Shown: positions 44,029 to 52,511 of the stretch, in pieces | Layout: each line of letters starts with the position of its first letter | Position numbering within the stretch: the first letter of the stretch is position 1 | From: Pseudomonadota bacterium | GTDB lineage: Bacteria > Myxococcota_A > UBA796 > GCA-2862545 | Direction: 5' to 3' | DNA: 64,000 nucleotides | Assembly: GCA_947505245.1 (NCBI GenBank) | Contig: CANNIZ010000003.1 | Location: 62,001 to 126,000, forward strand | The notes under the pieces: generated by a model | Database searches by the model: none | Seen by the model: the letters and a program-made list of their open reading frames with translations, nothing else | What the model was told of the DNA's origin: nothing | Program-made: the position numbers and the translations under genes

Positions 44029-45048
44029 ATGGCCGCAAAGTGGCTCGTCAACCAGAAAGACAACCAGCTCTCGTTCGACGGCCTCCAGGAGCTCGTCGCA
44101 GCCGCGAAGGACGGGCGCCTGCGCGCCGGCGATCTCGTGCAGCCGCCCGGCGCCTCGGACTGGGTGTACGCGAACGAGGTCCCCGAGCTGAAGACCCTCG
44201 CCTCGGACGACGTGTCCGGCATGTCCGACGGCGGCCGCACGATGATGGTGCTGGGCGCGTCCGGCGTCATGGTCGTGCTGATCCTGATCGGCGCGGCGCT
44301 CTCCGCCCTGGCCTACCTGGCGCTCCCGGACGGGTCGAACACGATCGTCGGTGGTGACCACGGCGTCACGTGGACCGAGATGATCGTCACCCAGTCCGCG
44401 GCCCCGCTCCACGCCACCGCAGACGCCGCCTCGCCCGCCGCAGCTACGCTCGAGAAGGACTCGATCGTCGACCTCGTCGCCAAGCAGAACGGCCTGTGGC
44501 AGGTGCGCACCAAGACGGGCCAGGAGGGCTTCGTCGCGCTCGACGCGGTGCTGCCCGCCTACCAGCTCGGCCCCACCGAGATCCAGCAGCAGTGGGACCC
44601 GCTCTACAACCCCGAGCGCTACGTCACCATCGGCAACGCCGCGTGGAACCTCGCCGACAAGAGCGAGACGAAGACGGTGTTCAAGTTCATGCTCGTGAAC
44701 ACGTCCAAACACGAGATGGAGAACGTGAAGCTCGCCGCGATCATCAAGGACGACAAGGGCGCTGAGGTCGAGCGCGTCGAGTTCCCGGTCGAGGGCAAGA
44801 TCCCGCACGCAACGGACATCGGCAACGGGCAGACGTTCGTGGGAACGCTCAAGTCCGATGACGCCGCCGCGCCGCCCCGCATCCTGACCGAGACGGCGTT
44901 CATGGAGCTCGCGAAGCTCGATCCCACCATGCAGACGAAGTGGGTCGAAGGCGTCGAGTTCGAGATCAAGACGAAGGACTTCTCCGCCGCCACGATCGAC
45001 ATCATCGGCGTCACCGAGGTCCCGAACTCCTACGTGAGCGACAAGTGA
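44029..45048 (+). CDS. GYF_2-domain membrane protein with SH3-like region
   Basis: The first ~55 residues (WLVNQKDNQLSFDGLQEL, then RAGDLVQPPGASDW) form a GYF_2-type domain. A membrane helix follows at ~74-98 (VLGASGVMVVLILIGAAL). Beyond it lies a bacterial SH3-like stretch (ESIVDLVAKQNGLWQVRTK type) and a ~150-residue beta-rich domain. The topology places the GYF_2 part in the cytoplasm and the rest outside. The stop overlaps the next start (GTGA), so it is coupled to the DUF4863 gene. The function is unknown. Confidence 0.75.
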   Translation: MAAKWLVNQKDNQLSFDGLQELVAAAKDGRLRAGDLVQPPGASDWVYANEVPELKTLASDDVSGMSDGGRTMMVLGASGVMVVLILIGAALSALAYLALPDGSNTIVGGDHGVTWTEMIVTQSAAPLHATADAASPAAATLEKDSIVDLVAKQNGLWQVRTKTGQEGFVALDAVLPAYQLGPTEIQQQWDPLYNPERYVTIGNAAWNLADKSETKTVFKFMLVNTSKHEMENVKLAAIIKDDKGAEVERVEFPVEGKIPHATDIGNGQTFVGTLKSDDAAAPPRILTETAFMELAKLDPTMQTKWVEGVEFEIKTKDFSAATIDIIGVTEVPNSYVSDK

Positions 45049-45506
45049 CGCCAGACACGCTGAAGGACGCCTTGCGTCCTCTCTGCGCGACGGTCGCCAC
45101 ACTCGACCTCTCCGATCCTTCCGCTGCAGAGGCATCGCTCAACCGCGCGCACCCCGCCGCGAGCCTCGGGCCTGTGATGGCGCTGTTGCAGCAGGCGCAG
45201 GCCGAGGGCTGGCTGACGCCCAAGCGCGCCACGCCCGCGCTCACGTTCGGTCGCCTCGCGAAGGCAACGCCGGACACACACGACCTGTCGATCGACGTCG
45301 TCGACATGGAAGGAGCGGGCGCCGAACACGTCCACCCGAACGGCGAAGTGAGCCTGTGCGTCGTGCAGAGCGGCGCGCCCGTGTTCTGCGGCAAGCCCGG
45401 CCCGTGGGTCGTCGTGCCGCCTGGCAGCCGCCACGTGCCGTTCGTGGAGGGGGGACGCATGTTGATCGCGTACTTCCTGCCTGCCGGAGCGATGCAGTTC
45501 GTGTGA
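45045..45506 (+). CDS. DUF4863 family protein (4-hydroxylaminobenzoate-lyase-like)
   Basis: The 153-residue protein ends in a cupin-like metal site typical of DUF4863: EHVHPNGEVSLC with two His and a Glu, then PPGSRHVPFV. The best-known relative is PnbB-type 4-hydroxylaminobenzoate lyase, which releases ammonia in nitrobenzoate breakdown; other members have unknown substrates. The GTG start overlaps the stop of the GYF_2 gene by four bases. No nitroaromatic pathway genes are nearby, so the reaction is uncertain. Confidence 0.78.
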   Translation: MTPDTLKDALRPLCATVATLDLSDPSAAEASLNRAHPAASLGPVMALLQQAQAEGWLTPKRATPALTFGRLAKATPDTHDLSIDVVDMEGAGAEHVHPNGEVSLCVVQSGAPVFCGKPGPWVVVPPGSRHVPFVEGGRMLIAYFLPAGAMQFV

Positions 45507-45527
45507 GCGCCGCGGTGCTTGGGATCC

Positions 45528-45556
45528 TTGTAGTTTCGATCCTTAGCGTCTAAAAT
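45528..45556 (+). promoter_or_regulatory. Sigma-70-type promoter for a probably leaderless mRNA
   Basis: TTGTAG (45528-45533) and TAAAAT (45551-45556) are 17 bases apart. The ATG of the ATPase gene starts seven bases after the -10 element, where transcription should begin, and there is no room for a ribosome-binding site. Confidence 0.65.
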
Positions 45557-45562
45557 GCGAGA

Positions 45563-46717
45563 ATGTATACGAGGCCCCGACACGCAGCGGCAATTCACGC
45601 CCTTCTCGAGGAATTCCCGGTCGTCGGGCTGATCGGCGCTCGACAGGTCGGCAAATCGACGCTCGCGAGGACGATCGCTGACGCCTACGCTTCCTCCCAC
45701 GTGTTCGACCTCGAAGACCCCGCCGACGCGGCAGCGCTCGCGGCGCCTGGCTCGCTTCGGGACACCCGCGGTCTGGTCGTGCTCGACGAGATCCACCACG
45801 CGCCAAACCTGTTCGGGATCTTGCGGTTCCTCGCGGATCGGCCAGGACGCCCTGCGCGGTTCCTCATCCTCGGCAGCGCATCACCGGTCCTGCTCCGACA
45901 GGCGAGCGAGTCGCTGGCGGGACGCATCGCCTGGTACGAGCTCGAGGGCCTCGCGTTGGACGAGGTGGACGACCTCACAGCGCTGCACATGCGTGGCGGT
46001 CTGCCCGCGAGTCTTGGCGCGCGCACGGACGCCGCGTCCGGGCGTTGGCGCGAGCAGTATGTCCGCAACCTGGTGGAGCGCGATCTGCGCGACCTCGGGT
46101 TGCCGCTGGCCCCTCCGGACGCGCGGCGGCTTTGGACGATGCTCGCTCACAGCCACGGGACCACGCTCAACGCGAGCGAGCTCGGCCGATCGTTCGGCGC
46201 GAGCGACCACGCCGTCCGACGCCACGTCGACCTGCTGAGCCATGCCTTGTTGATCCGCCCGCTCCTCCCCTGGCACGCGAGCATTTCGAAGCGCCAGGTG
46301 CGTGCACCCAAGCTCTACATCGCAGACCCCGGCGTGCTCCACACGCTGCTCGGGCTACCGGATCGGCGCGCCGTCGAGTCGCATCCAATCGTCGGCCGAT
46401 CGTGGGAGGGATTCGCCATCGCGCAGGTGTGCCAGCGGCTCGAAGTGGAAGCCGAGCGCCGGTATTTCTGGGGGACACACGCAGGCGCCGAGCTCGACCT
46501 GCTCGTCGAGGTCGACGGGCGACGCCTCGGCTTCGAGATCAAGTGGACGGAGGCGCCCGGGCCCACGAAGTCCATGAGAATCGCCCTCGCCGACCTCGAA
46601 CTCGATCACCTCTACGTCGTTCACCGAGGCACCCGCACCTTCCCGATCGACGACGACATCACCGCGCTGGCGCTCGCCCGCGTGTGGTCCGACCTGCCGC
46701 GTCGCGCGCGCGCCTAA
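45563..46717 (+). CDS. DUF4143-family AAA ATPase
   Basis: The AAA_14/DUF4143 protein has 384 residues. Walker A is LIGARQVGKSTLARTI, Walker B is LVVLDEIHHAPNLF, and a sensor ILGSASP follows. The C-terminal DUF4143 part has winged-helix-like (TLNASELGRSFGASDHAVRR) and nuclease-like (GAELDLLVEVDGRRLGFEIK, E-x-K pattern) segments. Such ATPases are abundant and often horizontally transferred, and their role is largely unknown. The promoter with AT-rich -10 lies immediately upstream and the transcript is probably leaderless. The 3' end overlaps the convergent gene by four bases. Confidence 0.9.
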   Translation: MYTRPRHAAAIHALLEEFPVVGLIGARQVGKSTLARTIADAYASSHVFDLEDPADAAALAAPGSLRDTRGLVVLDEIHHAPNLFGILRFLADRPGRPARFLILGSASPVLLRQASESLAGRIAWYELEGLALDEVDDLTALHMRGGLPASLGARTDAASGRWREQYVRNLVERDLRDLGLPLAPPDARRLWTMLAHSHGTTLNASELGRSFGASDHAVRRHVDLLSHALLIRPLLPWHASISKRQVRAPKLYIADPGVLHTLLGLPDRRAVESHPIVGRSWEGFAIAQVCQRLEVEAERRYFWGTHAGAELDLLVEVDGRRLGFEIKWTEAPGPTKSMRIALADLELDHLYVVHRGTRTFPIDDDITALALARVWSDLPRRARA

Positions 46718-47208
46718 GCCGTCCCAAGCGAATAGCGCAGCTCAGCCGCGATCTGCACGGCGGACTGTCGGTACAACACCAGCAGGCCGACCACCAACAC
46801 GATCGAGATCGGCGCGGTCAGCGCGGCCTCCCCGCGCGCAGCCCCGAGGCCCGCGAGCCAGATCGCCGCGATCATCGGCGTCCACGGCGGCGCCCAGATC
46901 ACGTCCAGGTGCACGTTGCGCGTCGTGCGCACCAGCGTCACCTGCCCGTGCAAGCCCATCGGCGCCTTGCGCTCGGTCGCCTCGGCCCAGTAGATGATCT
47001 CGTCACCGTCGCGCTCCCAGTGCACCTGCGACGTCTTGCCCTTGATCGCGACCGGGACCGCGGGGATCGGCACCGGCTCCATGCCGAGCGGGAAACCGAC
47101 GCGGAAGTACGCGCGCGGACGCCACCGCAGCAGGGCGCGCTCGCCGAGCAGCCCCCCGAGCAGGGTGAACGCGGCCATCGCCGCGACGAGCGGCGACCCG
47201 TCGCTCAC
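46714..47208 (-). CDS. Small membrane protein downstream of the MBL-fold gene
   Basis: The 164-residue protein has a hydrophobic N-terminus (LVAAMAAFTLLGGLLG), a central soluble part (VHWERDGDEIIYWAEA) and two C-terminal helices (MIAAIWLAGLGAAR, ISIVLVVGLLVLYR). The start overlaps the stop of the MBL-hydrolase gene (ATGA). It is not recognised; it may simply be co-transcribed with the cyanophycin block. Confidence 0.65.
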   Translation of the reverse strand: MSDGSPLVAAMAAFTLLGGLLGERALLRWRPRAYFRVGFPLGMEPVPIPAVPVAIKGKTSQVHWERDGDEIIYWAEATERKAPMGLHGQVTLVRTTRNVHLDVIWAPPWTPMIAAIWLAGLGAARGEAALTAPISIVLVVGLLVLYRQSAVQIAAELRYSLGTA

Positions 47209-47885
47209 GTCCGGCGCATCATCGGGTTGTTCTGCTTCACCCAGCCGAGCGGGGCGCTTTCGCCGCCGTAGGCGTGGCCCGGGTACACGACGAGATCGTC
47301 GGGCAGGGACATCAGCCGTTGGGTGAGGCTCTTACGCATCTCTTCGGGGTCGCCACCCGGCAGATCAACGCGGCCACACGACGTGAGGAACAGCGTGTCC
47401 CCTGCGACGAGCGCCTGTTTGCAGCGAAAACAGGACGAGCCCGGCGTGTGACCCGGCGTGTGCACGAACTCGAGCTCGACGTCGCCGGCGGACACCTTGT
47501 CGCCGCCGACGTGCTTCGTGAGGTCGGAGTCCGACAGCGACGTGACCTTCTTCACGCCGTGCGCTTCCGCTTCGTGGCAATGAATCGGGCACGGGTTGAG
47601 CGCCAACAGCGTCGTCAGGCCCTCAACGTGCATCTTCCCGAACAAGGAACCGCCGATGTGGTCGGGGTGGTAGTGCGTGACGAGCGCGCCCGTGACCTTC
47701 ATGCCGTCGGTCTTGGCGGCGTCGAGGATGCCGCGCACGTCCCAGGCGGGGTCGATGACGACGCACTCGCGTTTGACCTTGTCACCGACGAGGTACACGA
47801 AGTTCGCCATCTGACCGGCGGCCTGGTTGCCGAGCGCGAAGTCGCGGCCCGCGCGCAGCTGCCGGACATAGAACGTGTCGTCCAC
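47205..47885 (-). CDS. MBL-fold metallo-hydrolase (glyoxalase II-like)
   Basis: The metal motif THYHPDHIGG (HxHxDH) is intact, followed by VHTPGHTPGSSCF and LVAGDTLFLTSCGRVDLPG with the bridging Asp. VVYPGHAYGG supplies the last His. The 226-residue length fits glyoxalase II or persulfide-dioxygenase-like proteins. It lies nine bases downstream of the cphA stop on the same strand. Its participation in cyanophycin metabolism is inferred from position only; the enzyme could equally hydrolyse a thioester. Confidence 0.88.
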   Translation of the reverse strand: MDDTFYVRQLRAGRDFALGNQAAGQMANFVYLVGDKVKRECVVIDPAWDVRGILDAAKTDGMKVTGALVTHYHPDHIGGSLFGKMHVEGLTTLLALNPCPIHCHEAEAHGVKKVTSLSDSDLTKHVGGDKVSAGDVELEFVHTPGHTPGSSCFRCKQALVAGDTLFLTSCGRVDLPGGDPEEMRKSLTQRLMSLPDDLVVYPGHAYGGESAPLGWVKQNNPMMRRT

Positions 47886-47894
47886 GAGGACCTC

Positions 47895-50540
47895 CTAGCC
47901 CGCGTGGGGCTCGTCGCGACCGAAGTAGATCACCTTCTTCCAAGTCGCCGTGATGTCGTCCGCGAACAACACGACGAGATCGCCTGGCGTCGCGGTGGCG
48001 AGGCCGAGATCGACCGCCTCCATCTCCACGAGGCACTCGAGGAGCTCACACTTCGTGCCGGCTTCGAGCGCGCCCTCGCGCAGCAAGGCGACGGCCTGAC
48101 CGGCCGGACGGCCGCGGCGGTTGTCGTCTTCGCGCAGGATCAACACGTCGAACGCCTTTGCGGCCTCGTGGCCGAGCGCGCGGATGTCCTCGTCGCGCCG
48201 ATCGCCGGGGGCAGCGAGCACCGCGATCGTGCGCTTCCTGCGCATCGCGACCACCAGCTCGCCCATCGCGTGCATCGCGTGGGGGTTGTGCGCGTAGTCG
48301 ACGATGACGGTAAACGGGTGCTCGTTGTACACGTTGCAGCGGCCCGGCGCCTGGAAGAACGTGTTGTCGAACGTGCGCAGGCCCTGCCGGATGCCGTCGA
48401 GCGACGCGCCCATCACGTGCGCGATCAGGGCGGAGGCGAGCGCGTTCTGGACGTTGAACCGCGCGCGGCCTTCCATCGTCGCGGGGATCAGGTGGCTCCA
48501 CAGCAGCGGGACGGTCTGCTCGCCGCGGTACAGCGTGAGCATGTCGCCCTTGGCGCCGCGCTCCACGACGCCCGCGATGCCCCCGTCCGACACGTGCTTC
48601 TGAACGATCTCGTTCTTCGGGTCCATCGTGAACCAGGCGATCTTCCCGTCGACCTTGTCGGCCATCGCCGCGACGAGCGGGTCATCGGCGTTCAGCACCG
48701 CGAAGCCGTCATCGCGCACCACCTCGGCGACGAGGCGCTTTACGTACGCGAGGTCTTCGATCGTGTTGATGCCGCCAAGACCGAGGTGATCGCCGGCCAC
48801 GTTCATCACGCAGCCCACGTCGCACCGCGCGAACCCGAGGCCCTCGCGCACGATGCCGCCGCGCGCCGTCTCGAGCACCGCGGTGTCTACGGTGGGGTCG
48901 CGCAACACGACGCGCGCGGACCACGGGCCCGTCATGTCGCCCTTCAGGATTCGCTCGCCGTCGATGTAGATGCCGTCCGTCGTGGTCATGCCGACGCGGC
49001 GCCCGGCCATCTTCAGGATGTGCGCCGTCATGCGCGTCGTGGTCGTCTTTCCGTTCGTGCCGGTGATCGCGGCGATCGGGATGCGGAACGGCGCGCCGGG
49101 CGGGAACAACATGTCGACGACGGCCTTCGCGACGGGGCGCGACTTGCCCTCCGTGGGGGCGACGTGCATGCGGAAGCCCGGCGCCGCGTTCACCTCGACG
49201 ATGCCGCCGCCGACTTCACGCCAGGGCTGGGAGATGTCGGGCGTGATGAAGTCGATGCCCGCGACGTCGAGCCCGACGACGAGGGCCGCGCGGCGCGCCG
49301 TCTCGGCGTTCTCGGGGTGGATTCGATCGGTGCGGTCGATCGCGGTGCCGCCGGTGGAGAGGTTGCCAGTCGCGCGCAGGAACAGGCGCTCGCCAGCGGC
49401 GAGGATGCTCTCGGGCGTCTTGTTCGCGCGTTTGAGCATGACCTCGGCCTGCTCGTCGAATTCGAGCCGCGTGAGCACCTTCTCGTGACCCACTCCGCGC
49501 CGGGGATCCTGGTTCACGAGCTCGACGAGCTCGCGGACCGTGTGCTCACCGTCGCCGATGACGTGCCCCGGCACGCGCTCAGCCACCGCGATGACCTCGC
49601 CGTTCACGACGAGGATTCGGTGGTCGTTCCCCTGCAGGTAGCTCTCGACGAGCACGTAGTTCGTCATCTCCTCGATCTTCTTGAACGCTTCGCGGACCGC
49701 GGCCTCGTCCTTCAGATCGAGGAACACGCCACGGCCGTGCGAGAGGTTGTACGGCTTGACCACGCAGGGGTAGCCGATCTCGTTCGCGGCCTCGGCCGCC
49801 TCGTCTTCGGTGCCCGCAAGGATGCTGTGCGGGATGCAGATACCCGAGTCCTTGAGAAGCTTGAGCGTGAGCTCCTTGTCCTGTGCGATCTCGACCGCGA
49901 TGTGCCGCGTCTCGGACGTGACCGTGGCCTGGATGCGCTTCTGGTAGCGGCCGTGGCCGAACTGGATCAGCGACGCGTCGTTCAGGCGAAGGAACGGGAT
50001 GTCCCGCTTGGTGGCCTCTTCAACAAGGCTCCGCGTGGACGGCCCGAGCGCGAGCTTCTCGGCGAGGTGCACGAGCGCTTCCTGCTCGACCTTGAAGTCG
50101 AACGGCTCGGTCAACGCGGACGGAAGCTCCTTTGGGAGCAGGCTGCGCAGCAGGGAGAGCGCGATCTGCCCGGCGCGGATGCCGACGCGCTCTTCCTCGT
50201 AGCTGTAGATCACGTGGTACACGCCGTGAACGCCGGTGCCGCGGCACTTGCCGTACGTGACGGGCGTGCCCGCGAGGCACTGCAATTCAAGCGACGTGTG
50301 CTCGAGGATGTGCCCGAACCACGTGCCTTCGCGCAGCCGACGCACGAAGCCACCGGCCACGCCGTAGCTGCACGTGTGCGCGCTCAGCGACGGCACGTGC
50401 GACAGCAGGCCGTCGACGAAGCCGGGGATGCGGTCGCTCGGCCACTCTTCGAGCTCTTCGAGATCGACCGTGTGACGGATCACAGGCCGGTAACCGTACA
50501 AGTTCGGGCCGCGGTAGATGCGCGTTTCGAGGACCTTCAT
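47895..50540 (-). CDS. cphA: Cyanophycin synthetase CphA
   Basis: CphA polymerises Asp and Arg (multi-L-arginyl-poly-L-aspartate) from free amino acids with ATP, without ribosomes. At 881 residues it has the three expected parts: an N-terminal domain, an ATP-grasp domain (VVKPYNLSHGRGVFLDL, VLVESYLQGNDHRILVVNG) and a C-terminal Mur-ligase-like domain with ATP loop ITGTNGKTTTTRM. The IVDYAHNPHAM block is the Mur-ligase substrate region. It follows cphB by 33 bases and is followed by the MBL gene, so the block probably makes and degrades a nitrogen reserve. Confidence 0.96.
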   Translation of the reverse strand: MKVLETRIYRGPNLYGYRPVIRHTVDLEELEEWPSDRIPGFVDGLLSHVPSLSAHTCSYGVAGGFVRRLREGTWFGHILEHTSLELQCLAGTPVTYGKCRGTGVHGVYHVIYSYEEERVGIRAGQIALSLLRSLLPKELPSALTEPFDFKVEQEALVHLAEKLALGPSTRSLVEEATKRDIPFLRLNDASLIQFGHGRYQKRIQATVTSETRHIAVEIAQDKELTLKLLKDSGICIPHSILAGTEDEAAEAANEIGYPCVVKPYNLSHGRGVFLDLKDEAAVREAFKKIEEMTNYVLVESYLQGNDHRILVVNGEVIAVAERVPGHVIGDGEHTVRELVELVNQDPRRGVGHEKVLTRLEFDEQAEVMLKRANKTPESILAAGERLFLRATGNLSTGGTAIDRTDRIHPENAETARRAALVVGLDVAGIDFITPDISQPWREVGGGIVEVNAAPGFRMHVAPTEGKSRPVAKAVVDMLFPPGAPFRIPIAAITGTNGKTTTTRMTAHILKMAGRRVGMTTTDGIYIDGERILKGDMTGPWSARVVLRDPTVDTAVLETARGGIVREGLGFARCDVGCVMNVAGDHLGLGGINTIEDLAYVKRLVAEVVRDDGFAVLNADDPLVAAMADKVDGKIAWFTMDPKNEIVQKHVSDGGIAGVVERGAKGDMLTLYRGEQTVPLLWSHLIPATMEGRARFNVQNALASALIAHVMGASLDGIRQGLRTFDNTFFQAPGRCNVYNEHPFTVIVDYAHNPHAMHAMGELVVAMRRKRTIAVLAAPGDRRDEDIRALGHEAAKAFDVLILREDDNRRGRPAGQAVALLREGALEAGTKCELLECLVEMEAVDLGLATATPGDLVVLFADDITATWKKVIYFGRDEPHAG

Positions 50541-50573
50541 GAGACCACCTTGAAAACGAGAAAGGGATGCGGC

Positions 50574-51482
50574 TCAGTGCGGCTTGATGAAGCTCGCGAC
50601 GTTCGACGGGGTCGGCAGCAGGCCGTGCTCCACCACAGGCGCGGGCGCGGCCTTCCGAGGAGGCGGCGCCGACGCGGTGCGCTCGACGAGGTCGAACGTG
50701 CACCCCTGCGTGAGCACGTGCACCTGCAGCCCGAGCGCAGCGGCGGGCGCGCGGCCCTGGATCTCGGGGACGTCGGAGTAGCTGAGTTTGCCGCCGTCGA
50801 TCACCGTGACGGAGCCGGCCCCCCAGACGGACAGCTGGTTGGTGCCGTCGAGCAGCGCGGCGGTGTCTTCGTCGATGCCGACGCCGACGAGGAACGGGTT
50901 GAGTGCTACCGCGGTGAACAGCCGACCGACGCGGTGCCGCTGGCTGAAGTGCTGATCGACGACGATGCGGTTGGTGAGGCCGAGACCCGGCGCGAGGCTC
51001 ACCATCCGCTGGTTCACCATCTGGCCGCTGCGACCGCGCGCGATCATGTGCTGGCACACGGCGCCGGCACCGGCTGACGTGCCCGCGATCGGCACGCCGC
51101 TCGCGTTCATGCGCCGGAGCGACTGCACCACCGGCGTACCGCCCAACATCGCGACGAGGCGCAGCTGATCCCCGCCGGTGAAGAACACGAGCGTGGCGCG
51201 TTCGAGATCCGCGAGCATCCGGGGCTCGGCCGCCTCGCCGCGGGAGGCGATGTCGAGCACGATCGTCTCGGCGGCGCCGAGTTCCTTGAACACGCGGGTG
51301 TAGACGGCGGAGATGTCCTTCGCCACCGAGGATGCCGTCGGGATCAAGCCGATGCGGGCCTTCGGACCACCCGCGAGCTGCACGATCTTCTGCAGAACGT
51401 GCTTCTCCTTGAGCTTGTCTTCGCCGCCGCCGATGGCGACAATGGTTCCACGGGTCACATCGGCGGGGACGATAGCGGGCAC
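50574..51482 (-). CDS. cphB: Cyanophycinase CphB
   Basis: CphB is a serine-type exopeptidase that cuts cyanophycin to beta-Asp-Arg dipeptides. The 302-residue protein has the nucleophile Ser in PIAGTSAGAGAVCQH, the TASSVAKDI and FFTGGDQLRL loops typical of the family, and NRIVVDQHFSQRHRVGRL near the active site. The last ~30 residues are a Pro/Ala tail. It is the first gene of the minus-strand cyanophycin run and starts 162 bases from the divergent lipoprotein gene. Confidence 0.95.
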   Translation of the reverse strand: MPAIVPADVTRGTIVAIGGGEDKLKEKHVLQKIVQLAGGPKARIGLIPTASSVAKDISAVYTRVFKELGAAETIVLDIASRGEAAEPRMLADLERATLVFFTGGDQLRLVAMLGGTPVVQSLRRMNASGVPIAGTSAGAGAVCQHMIARGRSGQMVNQRMVSLAPGLGLTNRIVVDQHFSQRHRVGRLFTAVALNPFLVGVGIDEDTAALLDGTNQLSVWGAGSVTVIDGGKLSYSDVPEIQGRAPAAALGLQVHVLTQGCTFDLVERTASAPPPRKAAPAPVVEHGLLPTPSNVASFIKPH

Positions 51483-51644
51483 CTGGCCTCCGACCGCGAA
51501 CGGTAGTGGCCGCGCACCCCCACGTCAACCTGCGTCGGAGGGGAGCCCTCCCGCCGAGCGGCTGAATGAACGACCTCGCCGAGTGAAAGGTGAGCTCCCC
51601 GGAACCGTTCACCCCACAGACGGTCATGAGCTTCGGGAGGCAAC

Positions 51645-52511
51645 ATGCGGTGGTTGGCGATTCTTGCGGTGCCCTTTTCGTGGTCGGGCTGTGGTCACGA
51701 GGACGCGGGCGCGCCGATCCGGGCCTCGCTGTCGGACGGTCAGCTCCTCTCGGGTGACCTCATGACCGAGGTGCTGACGCTTGAGACGAGCGTAGGCACG
51801 TTGCAGATCCCCCTCGAGGACGTCGGTGAGGTCGTGCCGACCGAGGCGACCCAGCTCGGCACCGCCGCCGGCAAGGTCACGGTCTGGCTCCGCGACGGGA
51901 GCGAGTTCGTCGGCACCTGGGCCGATCCCGAGATGCTCGTGGCGATCAACGTGGGCGGCACCTCCGTCGAGGTCGACCTGCCGATGGACCGCCTGTCGCG
52001 CCTGCAGACGCGCGCCGGCGAGCTGTGGCCGGAGGGCGCCGCGTACCGCGTGCGCACGATCTTCGGCGACGACTTCATCGTGGATCCGGAGCACACGCGG
52101 CTCGTGATGGAGAACGACCTCGGCACGTTCGCGCCGTTCTTGTCGGAGTGTGCGTCCGCGCGTCCCGTCGGAGACGCTGATGGCGACTGGCGGATCGAGC
52201 TCATGAACGGCACCGTGCTCGTCGGACCGCTCGACGACGACGCGATCACGTTCGCGCTCGCGAACGGCCCCGAACAGGTCACCGTCCCGCTCACGTCGTT
52301 CGCGTGGATGGAGCGCGTGTGGTTCCCGGAGCACAACGTGGTCGACCAGCGCAGGATGAGCGGCGGTGAGGAACCGGCGGGCAATGCCGCCTGGGCGAGC
52401 CCCGCGACGGTCCAGTCCTCACCACCGGCGCCCCGCGCGGCCAGCCCCGCGGACGGATGGTTCCGGAACGACGAGCTGCGCCAGGTCAAGGACGAGCAGG
52501 TCGTTCACTGA
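51645..52511 (+). CDS. Secreted lipoprotein with repeated beta hairpins
   Basis: MRWLAILAVPFSWSGCGHE is a signal with Cys at ~16. The 270-residue mature part contains similar beta segments (LSDGQLLSGDLM, LRDGSEFVGTWA, LMNGTVLVGPLDD), which look like repeated small sandwich units of the kind that respond to 'DG.x.GD' beta turns. The last ~45 residues are disordered (Pro/Ala-rich). The 3' end overlaps the convergent FGE-like gene by 26 bases. Function unknown. Confidence 0.68.
   Translation: MRWLAILAVPFSWSGCGHEDAGAPIRASLSDGQLLSGDLMTEVLTLETSVGTLQIPLEDVGEVVPTEATQLGTAAGKVTVWLRDGSEFVGTWADPEMLVAINVGGTSVEVDLPMDRLSRLQTRAGELWPEGAAYRVRTIFGDDFIVDPEHTRLVMENDLGTFAPFLSECASARPVGDADGDWRIELMNGTVLVGPLDDDAITFALANGPEQVTVPLTSFAWMERVWFPEHNVVDQRRMSGGEEPAGNAAWASPATVQSSPPAPRAASPADGWFRNDELRQVKDEQVVH

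Noticed and set aside
47274-51077. 1267-codon open frame on the plus strand opposite the cyanophycin genes
   Set aside because: It is the complement of cphA/cphB in very GC-rich DNA; its composition (His/Arg/Val/Asp-rich, no domains) is that of an antisense shadow, and cphA/cphB are clearly real.
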